Notes: generated by a model from the letters alone, not told the origin. Numbered from the stretch's first letter, positions 28,030 to 36,488 are shown. The stretch: 36,488 nt of DNA from Staphylococcus microti (GCF_000934465.1 NZ_JXWY01000022.1:1-36488), one strand, 5' to 3'. A program made the numbers and translations.

Positions 28030-28575
28030 GTGGTTAAAACGTGTATTCCAAAAGAAGGAACAGCGGTACAAATTCAATCCTACAAGCATGATGGCAATAT
28101 TCATCGTGTTTGGTCTGAAACGACCATTTTAAAAGGGACAGAAGATGTAGTGATTGGTGGCAATGATCATACACTTGTTACTGAGAGCGATGGTCGAACG
28201 TGGGTAACGCGTGAACCTGCAATTGTTTATTTTCATTCAGAATACTGGTTCAATGTGATTTGTATGTTTCGTGAGGATGGCATTTATTACTATTGCAACT
28301 TATCGTCACCGTTTGTATGTGACGAAGAAGGTTTGAAGTACATTGACTATGATTTGGATATTAAAGTGTATCCGAATGGGAAGTACCATCTCTTAGATGA
28401 AGATGAATACGAACAACATATGCAACAGATGAATTATCCTAAAGATATTGATGTGATATTACGCGCAAATGTTGATATTCTTCAGCAATGGATTGAACAT
28501 AAAAAAGGACCATTTGCACCAGATTTTATCAAAGTATGGCGCAATAGATTTCAAAAACTAAAAAATAAACAGTAG
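28030..28575 (+). CDS. ntdP: Nucleoside tri-/diphosphate phosphatase NtdP (DUF402)
   Basis: The 181-residue DUF402 protein agrees closely with the S. aureus phosphatase of this name, which hydrolyses nucleoside tri- and diphosphates and takes part in nucleotide and virulence control. Conserved stretches include [29 protein letters not shown], the acidic [12 protein letters not shown] with metal-binding aspartates, and [10 protein letters not shown]. The start is GTG at 28030 with GGGGGGT about 6 bp upstream; the S. aureus protein has the same N-terminus. It stands alone between mutY and a long non-coding gap. Confidence 0.92.
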   Translation: MVKTCIPKEGTAVQIQSYKHDGNIHRVWSETTILKGTEDVVIGGNDHTLVTESDGRTWVTREPAIVYFHSEYWFNVICMFREDGIYYYCNLSSPFVCDEEGLKYIDYDLDIKVYPNGKYHLLDEDEYEQHMQQMNYPKDIDVILRANVDILQQWIEHKKGPFAPDFIKVWRNRFQKLKNKQ

Positions 28576-28581
28576 CGACAA

Positions 28582-28636
28582 ATGGGGCGTAAGGGGTTCG
28601 TGTCTAGTCATGATACATGAGCACTTTACCCCCATC
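28582..28636. terminator. Hairpin downstream of ntdP, possible terminator
   Basis: ATGGGGCGTAA pairs imperfectly with TTTACCCCCAT across a loop that contains a TCATGA palindrome. There is no clean T-run. It is the only candidate terminator after ntdP. Confidence 0.45.
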
Positions 28637-28666
28637 CGTTTGTCTTTATAATGGTTGAAGTAAGTG

Positions 28667-28783
28667 TCAGTCATATTTGCGTGCTGCTGCGACTTTGTCA
28701 ATGCGTGGCAATTTACTCTGAATGTTGTTAATACGGGAAACATATTTGATCGTCGTTGAGATATTGTCAGCATGGCGTAACAT
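28667..28783 (-). pseudogene. Possible 3' remnant of a gene disrupted by the 40-bp repeats
   Basis: On the minus strand 38 codons read MLRHADNISTTIKYVSRINN, then IQSKLPRIDKVAAARKYD and a stop. The end has the look of a real helical C-terminus. The first 11 or so codons lie in the first copy of the 40-bp repeat; because 40 is not a multiple of 3, the frame meets a TGA two units upstream. No ribosome site is seen. I do not recognise the family, and chance is possible. Confidence 0.3.
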
Positions 28784-28945
28784 ATATGGCAGTCGTTGAG
28801 ATATTGTCAGCATGGCGTAACATATATGGCAGTCGTTGAGATATTGTCAGTATGGCGTAACATATATGGCAGTCGTTGAGATATTGTCAGCATGGCGTAA
28901 CATATATGGCAGTCGTTGAGATATTGTCAGTATGGCATATCATAT
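28752..28945. repeat. 40-bp tandem repeat, nearly five copies
   Basis: The unit starting gtcgttgagatattgtcag begins at 28752, 28792, 28832, 28872 and 28912. The period is exactly 40 bp. Copies differ at a single c/t position (cagcatgg or cagtatgg), and the last copy diverges after about 26 bp. The array lies in the 541-bp gap between ntdP and the ABC exporter gene. Apart from the hairpin and relic listed, I see nothing else in 28576-29116; the stretch 28946-29100 shows no gene. Confidence 0.95.
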
Positions 28946-29116
28946 TCAGACATCGTTTGTTGTCAATGGATGTCGCTAATTTTTGGACGCCACCGGGGTA
29001 TAAACTATTACGTTAGTTTGTCTTTATTCGGTTTCATAGGTCTTCGCACACCATCGACTTAGAACCGGTCCCATCCATTTTAAAATAGTTACAATTGAAT
29101 AATAGGAGGTAACACC

Positions 29117-30853
29117 ATGATTAAACGCTATCTTGAGTTTGTAAAACCTTACAAGTGGTTAATTTTCGGTACCATCATTGTAGGTATACTCAAATTTGGC
29201 ATTCCGTTGCTCATTCCGTTATTAATTAAGTACGTCATTGACGACGTGATTAATAATGGGGCATTAAGCATTTCGGATAAATATACGCAACTCATGTTTG
29301 CAATGGGAATTGCAGCATTTATTTTTGTAATTGTCCGCCCACCAATCGAATTTTTAAGACAATATATGGCGCAATGGACGAGCAATAAAATACTCTATGA
29401 TATTCGTAAAAAACTCTATAATCATTTACAAGCATTGAGTTCTCGATTTTATGCAAACAATAAAGCGGGGGAAGTCATCTCACGTGTTATTAACGATGTA
29501 GAACAAACGAAAGAATTTATTTTAACGGGTCTGATGAACATTTGGTTAGACTGTATTACAATCGCCATTGCGTTAACTGTGATGTTCTATTTAGATGTGA
29601 AATTGACAGTCGCAGCGATTGTCGTTCTTCCGTTCTATATTGTGACAATCTATTACTTCTTCGGTCGTTTGAGAGAACTCACACGTCAGCGTTCTCAAAA
29701 ATTGGCTGAAACACAAGGCTTTTTACATGAGCGTGTTAATGGGATGTCGGTGATTAAAAGCTTTGCGATTGAAGAAAACGAGGCAAAAAACTTTGATAAA
29801 CGCAATAAAAACTTCTTAGATAAAGCGTTCAGTCATACACGTTGGAATGCCTATTCTTTCTCAGCAATTAATACTGTAACAGATATTGGTCCGCTTATTG
29901 TGATTGGTTTTGGTGCATACCTTGCCATTTCAGGTGATATTACAGTTGGAACTTTAGCAGCATTTATTAGTTATCTTGAGCAGTTATACTCACCATTACG
30001 TCGATTAGCGGCGTCATTTACAACACTTACGCAAAGTTTTGCTTCGATGGACCGTGTGTTTCAATTGATAGATGAACCGTATGATATTCAAAATTTACCG
30101 GATGCACAAGCGTATGATATTAAACAAGGGAATATCGGTATTCACAATATCTCATTTCGTTATAATGAAGATGAACGAGATGTGTTGAAAAATGTCTGCC
30201 TTGATATTAAACATGGCGAAACCGTTGCCTTTGTCGGTATGAGTGGTGGCGGTAAGTCAACGTTAATCAGTCTGATTCCACGTTTTTACGATGTAACAGC
30301 CGGAGAAATTACAATAGATGGACATCCGATACAAAACTTTGAATTAGGTAGTTTAAGACGTCAAATTGGTATGGTAGAACAAGACAATATTCTATTTTCT
30401 GATACAGTGAAGGAAAATATTTTATTAGGTCGTCCAGATGCGACGTTTGAAGAAGTTGTAGCAGCAGCTAAAAAAGCCAATGCTCACGACTTTATTATGA
30501 CATTACCGAATGGTTACGATACAGAAGTAGGGGAACGTGGTGTCAAACTTTCGGGTGGTCAAAAACAACGCCTTTCTATTGCGCGTATTTTCTTAAATGA
30601 TCCACCAATTTTAATCCTTGATGAAGCAACGAGTGCCTTAGACCTTGAAAGTGAAGCGATTATTCAGGAAGCACTTGAGGTATTAAGTCATGACCGTACA
30701 ACATTAATCGTCGCACATCGTCTTTCAACAATTACGCATGCAGATCGCATTGTCGTTATTGAAAATGGCCAAGTCGTCGAAAGTGGGACGCATCAAGAAC
30801 TTATGCAACAACAAGGTGCATATCAACGCCTTTATAATATTCAAAACTTATAA
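29117..30853 (+). CDS. Multidrug-type ABC exporter (Sav1866 homologue)
   Basis: The 578-residue half-transporter has six membrane helices in residues 1-320 and a complete ATPase domain. The motifs are intact: Walker [10 protein letters not shown]-loop MVEQDN, signature [11 protein letters not shown], Walker [13 protein letters not shown], and H-loop VAHRLST. It works as a homodimer. The S. aureus homologue Sav1866 is the structural model for ABC exporters and transports drugs in vitro; its natural substrate is uncertain. AGGAGGTAACACC precedes the ATG. A terminator follows, so the gene is monocistronic. Confidence 0.96.
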   Translation: MIKRYLEFVKPYKWLIFGTIIVGILKFGIPLLIPLLIKYVIDDVINNGALSISDKYTQLMFAMGIAAFIFVIVRPPIEFLRQYMAQWTSNKILYDIRKKLYNHLQALSSRFYANNKAGEVISRVINDVEQTKEFILTGLMNIWLDCITIAIALTVMFYLDVKLTVAAIVVLPFYIVTIYYFFGRLRELTRQRSQKLAETQGFLHERVNGMSVIKSFAIEENEAKNFDKRNKNFLDKAFSHTRWNAYSFSAINTVTDIGPLIVIGFGAYLAISGDITVGTLAAFISYLEQLYSPLRRLAASFTTLTQSFASMDRVFQLIDEPYDIQNLPDAQAYDIKQGNIGIHNISFRYNEDERDVLKNVCLDIKHGETVAFVGMSGGGKSTLISLIPRFYDVTAGEITIDGHPIQNFELGSLRRQIGMVEQDNILFSDTVKENILLGRPDATFEEVVAAAKKANAHDFIMTLPNGYDTEVGERGVKLSGGQKQRLSIARIFLNDPPILILDEATSALDLESEAIIQEALEVLSHDRTTLIVAHRLSTITHADRIVVIENGQVVESGTHQELMQQQGAYQRLYNIQNL

Positions 30854-30856
30854 GCA

Positions 30857-30898
30857 AAAGCCATTCCAAAACAAGTTCATGTTCTGGAATGGCTTTTT
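30857..30898. terminator. Terminator between the ABC exporter and the second FUSC gene
   Basis: AAAGCCATTCC and GGAATGGCTTT form a perfect stem, with A residues before and T residues after. It can serve both convergent genes. Confidence 0.92.
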
Positions 30899-30905
30899 CG
30901 CATGT

Positions 30906-32000
30906 TTATAAGTCGAAATCTTCTTCTAATATATCAATTTCTGGGTCGTTCGCATGATATTTAAAATAGCTAATACTCAAGCGATTTAAATGTTCCAAGT
31001 TATAACGATATTCTTCCAATGCAGAAATAACATGCATAATATTGCGATACGAGTAGTCTTGCTGATCAGGGTGATGTGTGACTTCATCTTGGAAAGCATC
31101 CATAATATCACGTTTGAGTGGGTTTGGAATGTGTTCCGTTGTTTCTGACACATTGAACTTCGCCTTTTTCGTTATACTGATTAAAATCTGCTCATGAAAC
31201 TGTGTTAATTCATCAATTTCTAACTTCATTTGTAACAGTAAGGCATCACTCAAGTTAAGCATATCATTTTGATAGCGATTCATACGTTTCAGCACATCGT
31301 ATGCGTCGCGTGTAGAAAGTACCATTTCTTTGAACAAAATCTTCTTTCTAATCAGTGCATAGCGTTGCTTTTTCGTAAATGGACGTTCCTCTTTATAGTA
31401 TTCCAATAACTGTTCGACATTTACAATACGTTGACGTAAAACTTCAAGATCTGTTTTCACATGATTAAATTCTGTTGCATCGTTTAGCACGAGTTTAAAC
31501 CATTTAAAAATATCAGTCGTAATGTGCAATGAGTTGTAATAAATTTTCGTTTCAAATTTCGGTGGAAGAAACGTTAAATTAACGATAAAAGAACTTAAGA
31601 CACCGATCATAACTAATGTAAAACGATAAAAAGCAGAGACATAAAATGACCCATCGTGTTGCCCCATAATAATCAATGCCGTCACAGTTGCTAACGTTGC
31701 AACATGTGCAATATTCATTTTATACAGTAGCGCAATAAGAAGGATGACTGTTGCGCCCATAATAATCATGTTGTTCCCGAAAACTGAAACCATCGCAACG
31801 GCAAGTAAAGCCCCGATGATATTCCCTTGAAATTGGTCAACAATCGTCTTAAACGTTCTATATACACTCGGTTGCATAGCGACAACAGCAGCGATACCCG
31901 CAACAGTAACCATACCAGCGTCGCTTGGTAATAAACCTGCTATTGAGACAGCGAGTATAATCGCAATACCTGTTTTTAAAATTCTGGCGCCAAGTTTCAA
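30906..32000 (-). CDS. Second aromatic acid exporter/FUSC-like membrane protein
   Basis: The 364-residue protein has about six N-terminal helices (GIAIILAVSIAGLL, VTVAGIAAVVAMQPSVYRTF, IIGALLAVAMVSVFG, and so on, to SFIVNLTFLPPKFE). A charged helical C-terminal half follows. The layout and motifs such as A-V-x-x-x-PSV/PTV and N-x-x-x-LPPK match the protein at 7107, so the two are paralogues. The start is TTG at 32000 with GGAGA 7 bp upstream; no ATG is suitably placed. It lies downstream of hemL on the same strand but behind a probable terminator. Substrate unknown. Confidence 0.83.
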   Translation of the reverse strand: MKLGARILKTGIAIILAVSIAGLLPSDAGMVTVAGIAAVVAMQPSVYRTFKTIVDQFQGNIIGALLAVAMVSVFGNNMIIMGATVILLIALLYKMNIAHVATLATVTALIIMGQHDGSFYVSAFYRFTLVMIGVLSSFIVNLTFLPPKFETKIYYNSLHITTDIFKWFKLVLNDATEFNHVKTDLEVLRQRIVNVEQLLEYYKEERPFTKKQRYALIRKKILFKEMVLSTRDAYDVLKRMNRYQNDMLNLSDALLLQMKLEIDELTQFHEQILISITKKAKFNVSETTEHIPNPLKRDIMDAFQDEVTHHPDQQDYSYRNIMHVISALEEYRYNLEHLNRLSISYFKYHANDPEIDILEEDFDL

Positions 32001-32036
32001 ATAACAGTCTCCTTTCTATGTAGTTGTTTTCAAGAA

Positions 32037-32073
32037 GGAAAGGAAGCGCATTTTGTTACGGCTTCCAATTTCC
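32037..32073 (-). terminator. Probable terminator of hemL
   Basis: GGAAaGGAAGC and GCTTCCaaTTTCC form an interrupted stem. On the minus strand the sequence after it is T-rich (ctttccttcttg) but without an uninterrupted run. Confidence 0.55.
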
Positions 32074-32140
32074 TACGTAAGGTGTAAAGCGTTGAGGTTT
32101 CTTCTATAGGAATACAGTTTCGCGCCTTCACACTTCTATA

Positions 32141-33427
32141 TTATAGTTGTGAAAATGCGTAGTCGGCTGCAGCAATTGTTTTTTCAATATCTTCATCTGT
32201 GTGCTCAGTCGTTAAGAACCATGCTTCATATTTAGATGGTGCTAAATTAATCCCTTGGTGCAACATTAATTTAAAGAATTTCGCAAAAGCTTCGCCATCT
32301 GATTGATCAGCTTGTTCATAATGCGTTACTTTTTCATCTGTGAAGTAAACAGTCAATGCCCCTTTTACACGGTTAATCGTCGCTTTCACTTGATATTTAT
32401 TTATCGCAGCTTGTAAGCCTTGTTCTAATTTCTCACCTAAACGATCTAGACGTTCATACACGCCTTCTTGTTCTAACACTTCTAATAAAGCAATACCCGC
32501 TTTCATAGAGAGTGGGTTACCTGCCATTGTTCCAGCTTGATATGCAGGGCCAAGTGGTGCGACTTGTTCCATAATTTCTTGACGACCGCCGTAGCCACCA
32601 ATCGGTAAACCACCGCCAACAATTTTCCCGAATGCTGTTAAGTCAGGATAAACGCCTAGTAAATCTTGAGCAGCACCATAGTGGAAGCGGAAAGCTGTAA
32701 TAACCTCATCGTAAATCACAAGTCCACCATATTCGTGTGTAATATCATTCACTTGTTCTAAAAAGCCAGGTTGTGGTTCTACCATACCGAAGTTGCCGAC
32801 AATCGGTTCAACAAGGACACCTGCGACTTGATCACCCCAGTGTGCCATCGCTTCTTTAAATGCTTCAATGTTGTTGAATGGTACAGTAATTACTTCTTGA
32901 GCGACACTTTGGGGAACACCTGCAGAGTCAGGAGAACCTAATTGAGAAGGGCCACTACCTGCTGCAACGAGCACTAAATCAGAATGGCCATGGTAACAAC
33001 CTGCAAATTTAATGATTTTGTTGCGACCTGTGTACGCACGGGCAACACGAATCGTTGTCATCACGGCTTCAGTACCCGAGTTAACGAAACGCATTTTTTC
33101 AAGAGATGGAATCGCAGCACGTAATTTTTTCGCAAATGCAATTTCAAGTTCTGTTGGTGTTCCGTATAAGACACCTAAAGCAGCTTGTTCTTGAATGGCT
33201 TTCGTAATATGTGGATGTGCATGACCTGTAATAATTGGGCCATACGCTTGTAAGTAGTCAATGTATTGGTTACCGTCTACATCGTATAAATAGGCCCCTT
33301 TACCTGATTTCATAACAACAGGCGCACCACCACCGACAGCTTTATACGATCTTGAAGGAGAGTTGACACCTCCTAAAATATACTCGTTAGATTGTTGCTG
33401 AAGTTGTTCACTTTTTGTAAAGTCCAT
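32141..33427 (-). CDS. hemL: Glutamate-1-semialdehyde 2,1-aminomutase
   Basis: The 428-residue PLP enzyme converts glutamate-1-semialdehyde to 5-aminolevulinate, the second step of the C5 route to haem. Motifs include GGVNSPSR near the N-terminus, the PLP-binding [17 protein letters not shown] with the Schiff-base lysine near residue 267, and [15 protein letters not shown]. Staphylococci carry two such genes: hemL in the hemAXCDBL cluster and this one beside perR/bcp, often called hemL2 or gsaB. No other hem gene is near. AGAGGTCGAAGTCAA precedes the ATG. Confidence 0.94.
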   Translation of the reverse strand: MDFTKSEQLQQQSNEYILGGVNSPSRSYKAVGGGAPVVMKSGKGAYLYDVDGNQYIDYLQAYGPIITGHAHPHITKAIQEQAALGVLYGTPTELEIAFAKKLRAAIPSLEKMRFVNSGTEAVMTTIRVARAYTGRNKIIKFAGCYHGHSDLVLVAAGSGPSQLGSPDSAGVPQSVAQEVITVPFNNIEAFKEAMAHWGDQVAGVLVEPIVGNFGMVEPQPGFLEQVNDITHEYGGLVIYDEVITAFRFHYGAAQDLLGVYPDLTAFGKIVGGGLPIGGYGGRQEIMEQVAPLGPAYQAGTMAGNPLSMKAGIALLEVLEQEGVYERLDRLGEKLEQGLQAAINKYQVKATINRVKGALTVYFTDEKVTHYEQADQSDGEAFAKFFKLMLHQGINLAPSKYEAWFLTTEHTDEDIEKTIAAADYAFSQL

Positions 33428-33508
33428 TTGACTTCGACCTCTTTCTATTTAATCTTTCTTCTTATTATCGTATCATTATGTTATCGAAATCAAGAGAGAG
33501 GGATGTTT

Positions 33509-33967
33509 ATGTTACAAAAAGGTATGCAATTTCCGGATTTTACATTGGTGAATCAAGATGGCGAAACAGTGTCTAAAGAAGCTTTGAAAGGGCAGAAAGT
33601 GATTTTATACTTCTATCCTCGTGACAATACGCCAACATGCACGACAGAAGCGTGTGATTTTAGAGACAATTTGGCGTACTTCAATGAGTTAAATGTCAAA
33701 GTGTATGGTGTTAGTGGCGATTCACAACGCAAACATCAAAATTTTGTTAATAAGCACCAGTTGAATTTTGATTTACTCGTTGATGAGGACTATCAGTTAT
33801 CAGAAGCAGTTGGCGTTTATCAGGAGAAAAAATCATTTGGTAAAACATCGATGGGTATCGTGCGCACAACATTTATTTTAGATGAAGATGGCAAAGTATT
33901 AGACGTGATTGAAAAAGTAAAAGTGAAAGAACAGATGGCACAACTTAAAGAAATATTGGAGGGATAA
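33509..33967 (+). CDS. bcp: Peroxiredoxin Bcp (thioredoxin-dependent thiol peroxidase)
   Basis: The 152-residue peroxiredoxin reduces hydrogen peroxide and organic hydroperoxides. The peroxidatic cysteine C44 and the C49 resolving cysteine lie in TPTCTTEACDF, the C-x4-C arrangement of atypical 2-Cys Bcp. I use the ATG at 33509: AGAGAGGG is 7 bp upstream, whereas an ATG at 33503 is too close to it. The dehydrogenase gene follows after 2 bp. Position next to perR fits a peroxide-defence neighbourhood, although no PerR box was seen before bcp. Confidence 0.95.
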   Translation: MLQKGMQFPDFTLVNQDGETVSKEALKGQKVILYFYPRDNTPTCTTEACDFRDNLAYFNELNVKVYGVSGDSQRKHQNFVNKHQLNFDLLVDEDYQLSEAVGVYQEKKSFGKTSMGIVRTTFILDEDGKVLDVIEKVKVKEQMAQLKEILEG

Positions 33968-33969
33968 GT

Positions 33970-34920
33970 ATGCGTGTTGTAAGTTTAATGCGTCTAGGCG
34001 ATGAAGAAACACGGTTACGCGAACAATTTCCTGAAGTGACATTTGAATTTTATAAGCATCCAGCTGAATTGCCCAAAGAAACACAAAAAGAGATGGATGT
34101 TTTAATTTCATATCACAGCGCTGTGAATGCAGCGTTTATTGAAGCTGCGCCAAACTTGAAGTGGATTGCTTGGTATGCGACAGGGGTAAATAGCTTACCA
34201 TTAGATTTATTACAGAAACGTGGTATTAAGCTCACAAACGGCAAGGGCGTTCATGCCCAACAGCTTAGTGAGTGGTTATTTGCGTATATACTTGATGACT
34301 TCAAACAATTAAAAGCGGTTTATAATGAACAAAAAGATAGACAATTCAACGGCAAACGTATGTCGAAAACATTAGATAATGCGACAATATTATTTTTAGG
34401 AACAGGTGTTATACCACAACGTGCTGCACAAATCGCGAAAGTATTCGGAATGCGTACAATTGGATTAAATACATCAGGTCATTCCGCGCCTCATTTTGAT
34501 GAAACATATAGATTGGCAGATAGACAACAATGGTATCAGCAAGCAGATGTCGTCGTTAATGTTTTACCAGAGACGAAAGAAACATATCATTTATTGGCGT
34601 TAGATGACTTCAAAGCAATGGATCCAGAAACACTTTTTATTAACATCGGTAGAGGAACCGTTGTGAGCACGGATGTATTAGTAGAAGCTTTAAAGGAAAA
34701 AATCATTCGAGCAGCGTACTTAGACGTATTCGAAGTAGAACCACTACCAGCAGATTCGCCACTTTATGACCTAGATAACGCGTATTTAACGAGTCACATT
34801 ACAGGTAATGGGGCAGACAATAGAGTGAAAGCAACGCAAATCTTTAAAAACAACTTTGCACATTTTCTCAATAATAAGACTCTAATTGAGAATGTTGTAG
34901 ATCTCAATAAAGGATATTAG
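33970..34920 (+). CDS. D-isomer-specific 2-hydroxyacid dehydrogenase family protein
   Basis: The 316-residue protein has the NAD-binding motif ILFLGTGVIPQRAAQIAKVFG. The catalytic arginine is in FINIGRGTVVSTD, the glutamate in FEVEPLPADSPL and the histidine in LTSHITGN. The family oxidises or reduces D-2-hydroxy acids. It is sometimes labelled phosphoglycerate dehydrogenase, but the absence of a regulatory domain argues against SerA. The third glycine of the Rossmann motif is replaced by proline, as in other staphylococcal copies as far as I recall. TTGGAGGGATAAGT precedes the ATG. It is co-transcribed with bcp. Confidence 0.88.
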   Translation: MRVVSLMRLGDEETRLREQFPEVTFEFYKHPAELPKETQKEMDVLISYHSAVNAAFIEAAPNLKWIAWYATGVNSLPLDLLQKRGIKLTNGKGVHAQQLSEWLFAYILDDFKQLKAVYNEQKDRQFNGKRMSKTLDNATILFLGTGVIPQRAAQIAKVFGMRTIGLNTSGHSAPHFDETYRLADRQQWYQQADVVVNVLPETKETYHLLALDDFKAMDPETLFINIGRGTVVSTDVLVEALKEKIIRAAYLDVFEVEPLPADSPLYDLDNAYLTSHITGNGADNRVKATQIFKNNFAHFLNNKTLIENVVDLNKGY

Positions 34921-34928
34921 TATATATA

Positions 34929-34958
34929 TTGACATCATATTAGTAAAAGACTTATATT
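34929..34958 (+). promoter_or_regulatory. perR promoter
   Basis: A consensus -35 TTGACA (34929-34934) and a -10 TATATT (34953-34958) are separated by 18 bp. The start codon is 46 bp downstream. Confidence 0.8.
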
Positions 34959-34963
34959 ATTGT

Positions 34964-34984
34964 TAAGTAATAATTATTATTAAT
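34964..34984 (+). promoter_or_regulatory. PerR box (autoregulatory operator)
   Basis: TAATAATTATTA is a perfect 12-bp palindrome embedded in an AT-rich stretch that fits the Per/Fur-type box (TTATAAT-N-ATTATAA) with a few mismatches. It lies just after the -10, at the likely transcription start. Binding there would block RNA polymerase, fitting known PerR autorepression in S. aureus. Confidence 0.7.
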
Positions 34985-35004
34985 TGGAAAGACGGGTGAA
35001 ACGA

Positions 35005-35475
35005 ATGAGCGCAGAATTGGAAACACACAACCATCATCATGAACATCAATTGGATGAATCAATCGCTTCTTTAAGAAAAGCAGGTGTGCGTATTACACCA
35101 CAACGCCAAGCGATTTTAAAGTTTCTCATCAAAGTTGATACACATCCAACTGCTGACGAGATTTATCAATCTTTATCACCTGATTTTCCGAACATAAGTG
35201 TTGCAACGATTTATAACAATTTGAAAGTCTTTAAAAAAATTGGCATCGTCAAGGAATTAACGTATGGTGATGCATCGAGCCGTTTTGATTTTGATACACA
35301 CAATCACTACCATGTGATATGTGAAAAATGCGGTAAGATTGTTGATTTTCACTATCCATTATTAAGCGAAGTGGAACAACTCGCACAGCACGTAACGAAT
35401 TTCAATGTTTCACATCATCGCATGGAAATTTATGGGGTATGCGAATCTTGTCAACAAGCAAGTCAAGATAAATAA
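35005..35475 (+). CDS. perR: Peroxide-responsive repressor PerR
   Basis: The 156-residue Fur-family repressor senses peroxide by iron-catalysed oxidation of histidines and represses katA, ahpCF, ferritin, bcp and other defence genes in S. aureus. The winged helix is residues 20-85 ([25 protein letters not shown]). Regulatory metal ligands H47, D95, H101, H103 and D114 match the Bacillus PerR set with an offset of 10. The structural zinc site is C106, C109, C146 and C149. The start at 35005 follows GACGGGTGAAACGA. The N-terminus carries an extra histidine-rich patch (THNHHHEHQ). Confidence 0.97.
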   Translation: MSAELETHNHHHEHQLDESIASLRKAGVRITPQRQAILKFLIKVDTHPTADEIYQSLSPDFPNISVATIYNNLKVFKKIGIVKELTYGDASSRFDFDTHNHYHVICEKCGKIVDFHYPLLSEVEQLAQHVTNFNVSHHRMEIYGVCESCQQASQDK

Positions 35476-35479
35476 TGAT

Positions 35480-35527
35480 AAGCACTTCTTTCTATAAAAC
35501 AACTGTTTATAGAGGGGAGTGCTTTTT
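35480..35527 (+). terminator. Terminator of perR
   Basis: AAGCACT with AGTGCTT, and inner CTATAAA with TTTATAG, form a long stem followed by a T-run. Confidence 0.9.
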
Positions 35528-36110
35528 ACGTTATTAATTAAAGATAAAGAAGGGAGTTGTCGGCGGGGAATTCTAGTAGATTGATTGTTTGGATCAGTGT
35601 GTGGTGTTAGGGCATCGATGTGAAATTTAACAAAAATTTGTGAATGGCAGTAGGTGTATGAAGCGGAAATACGTCATTGTGGTTTGTTTCACTTATAGTT
35701 ACCCTTGTCCGGTCAATGAAAGGTTTTGGTAAAATGCGTTTTTGGTTCTGCTCTTAAATGTTTGCGTTGTTCGTTTGAGTTAGGATAAAGACGAGCTTAT
35801 TGGAGAAGTGTTTTAAGCTAAAAGTATGTGTCTTTATATTTATCGCAACTAGTAGTTATCGATAAAGATATTATTAGAAGCTCTTTCGCTTTTATTCGTA
35901 TATGTCTTTGTAATATAGAAAATACTGAAACATGAATTTGTCATATCAAAGCATGGTCTATAAGTCGTTTTTAGAAGAAAAGGTGATTTATTGTACAGTA
36001 ACAATATGCTGAAACTTAGTTTTTGCAAATGATTCTTACATAATTTAACTCAAAAGGTGTTTCATTTCTTTAGTGTGGTAAATTTGCTGTAAAAACCCTT
36101 AGAATTTCTG
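35528..36110. other. Gene-free stretch before the rRNA promoters
   Basis: No credible coding frame is seen on either strand. It contains copy B of the dispersed element (35620-35712) and a small hairpin at 35840-35865 (TTATCG with CGATAA, inner AAC with GTT). The rest is AT-rich without recognisable structure. Confidence 0.6.
35620..35712 (-). repeat. Copy B of the dispersed structured repeat, inverted relative to copy A
   Basis: Read on the minus strand it runs ggacaagggtaactataagt, then cacctactgccattcacaaa, matching 19277-19369 in order and spacing. The flanks of the internal hairpin are kept (AAGTGAAA with TTTCCGCTT, one wobble pair and one bulge), while the loop has changed completely. 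The GGGAC-type outer hairpin of copy A is absent. Confidence 0.75.
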
Positions 36111-36139
36111 TTGACGTTTTGTAAATACCTTGATAAGAT
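36111..36139 (+). promoter_or_regulatory. Upstream rRNA operon promoter (P1)
   Basis: TTGACG (36111-36116) and TAAGAT (36134-36139) are spaced by 17 bp, with TGA before the -10 giving an extended element. Confidence 0.7.
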
Positions 36140-36326
36140 ATAGCAGTCGTCGCAAGAAATGACTTAAAGATATTATTAAATTCACTTTTTAAAACAAGTT
36201 AAGAAAGTGTAAAATTAATACTTGAACTTTTCATTGCAAGACTTTATGATGGATATTGTTGAAATGAGCGAAACATTTTGACAAAAAATATCACAAAAAA
36301 CGATTTAAAAAAACTTAAAAAAGTAG

Positions 36327-36355
36327 TTGACACAACGAAATGTTTTAAGTATAAT
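36327..36355 (+). promoter_or_regulatory. Main rRNA operon promoter (P2)
   Basis: A consensus TTGACA (36327-36332) and TATAAT (36350-36355) have a 17-bp spacer. The 45 bp upstream are very A-rich with phased A-tracts, fitting an UP element. Confidence 0.9.
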
Positions 36356-36361
36356 TGTTAA

Positions 36362-36488
36362 TCGTAGCAGTAAAAAATGAACATTGAAAACTGAATGACA
36401 ATATGTCAACGTTAATTCCGATAATTTGAGTACTCAGAGTAGTACTTTCAAGAGTGATTGACTTAAACAATCAACGAGCTATATCAAG
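36362..36488 (+). ncRNA. 5' leader of a 16S rRNA precursor (rRNA operon start, truncated by the window)
   Basis: The stretch acattgaaaactgaatgaca (36381-36400), followed by atatgtcaacgttaattcc, is the conserved leader that precedes 16S rRNA in staphylococci; the attgaaaact part is boxA-like. Small hairpins follow (AGTACT with AGTACT, GATTG with CAATC). The mature 16S sequence does not begin before the window ends. An rRNA operon next to perR is also the arrangement in S. aureus. Confidence 0.85.

Noticed and set aside
28752-28945. CRISPR array
   Set aside because: The 40-bp unit is contiguous with no variable spacers and no cas genes nearby; it is a simple tandem repeat.
29008-29061. Minus-strand 16-codon reading frame (VDGVRRPMKPNKDKLT) upstream of the ABC exporter gene
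   Set aside because: Too short, no start or ribosome site, and closed by a stop directly upstream; not distinguishable from chance.

Overview
The window is chromosomal DNA of a Staphylococcus. Gene content and order (dinB, exonuclease, ftnA, murT-gatD, map, vraUTSR, ptpA, ampS, sgtB, recX, mutY, a Sav1866-type ABC exporter, hemL, bcp, perR, then an rRNA operon leader) follow the core block known from S. aureus. The product sequences are clearly diverged from S. aureus as I remember it, and a cidC-type pyruvate oxidase sits inside the block. This suggests another species, possibly of the S. intermedius/S. hyicus side of the genus; that assignment is inference. Most genes are housekeeping or envelope-stress genes. 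I see no prophage, transposase, CRISPR array or tRNA.

Layout. 1-2436: 3' part of an LPXTG wall-anchored protein with long MucBP/proline-rich repeats and an octapeptide wall-spanning region. 2633-4872: DNA polymerase IV, a DEDDh exonuclease converging on it, and ferritin. 5012-7052: MurT/GatD, the lipid II amidation enzyme. 7107-8951: a FUSC-type membrane protein and methionine aminopeptidase. 9050-11812: vraU-vraT-vraS-vraR, the cell-wall-stress system. 11876-14899 (minus): a gene relic, a beta-carbonic anhydrase, a YihY-family membrane protein, a YtxH-like protein and the secreted phosphatase PtpA. 15032-19151: a DUF1128 protein, aminopeptidase AmpS, an acyl-CoA thioesterase, the radical SAM protein YfkAB (minus), a 54-residue protein and a DJ-1/PfpI protein. 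19414-21159 (minus): CidC-type pyruvate oxidase. 21322-25777: the glycosyltransferase SgtB, RecX, YfhH and a TarGH-like ABC pair whose ATPase has lost its catalytic motifs. 25829-28575: YfhP-like hydrolase, MutY and NtdP. 28576-29116: non-coding, with a 40-bp tandem repeat. 29117-35475: Sav1866-like exporter, a second FUSC protein, HemL, Bcp, a D-2-hydroxyacid dehydrogenase and PerR with its own operator. 35476-36488: gene-free; it holds a dispersed repeat, two tandem promoters and the leader of an rRNA operon whose 16S gene lies beyond the window.

Themes. Cell envelope functions dominate: lipid II amidation, VraTSR sensing, SgtB, the LPXTG protein and the TarGH-like pair. Oxidative-stress and iron functions form a second group (ferritin, Bcp, MutY, DJ-1, PerR). 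The most unusual signals are the degenerate TarH-like ATPase, a structured intergenic element present at two distant sites in opposite orientation, the 40-bp tandem array that overlaps a possible gene remnant, and a 29-codon relic between vraR and the carbonic anhydrase gene. I found no convincing new multi-gene system.
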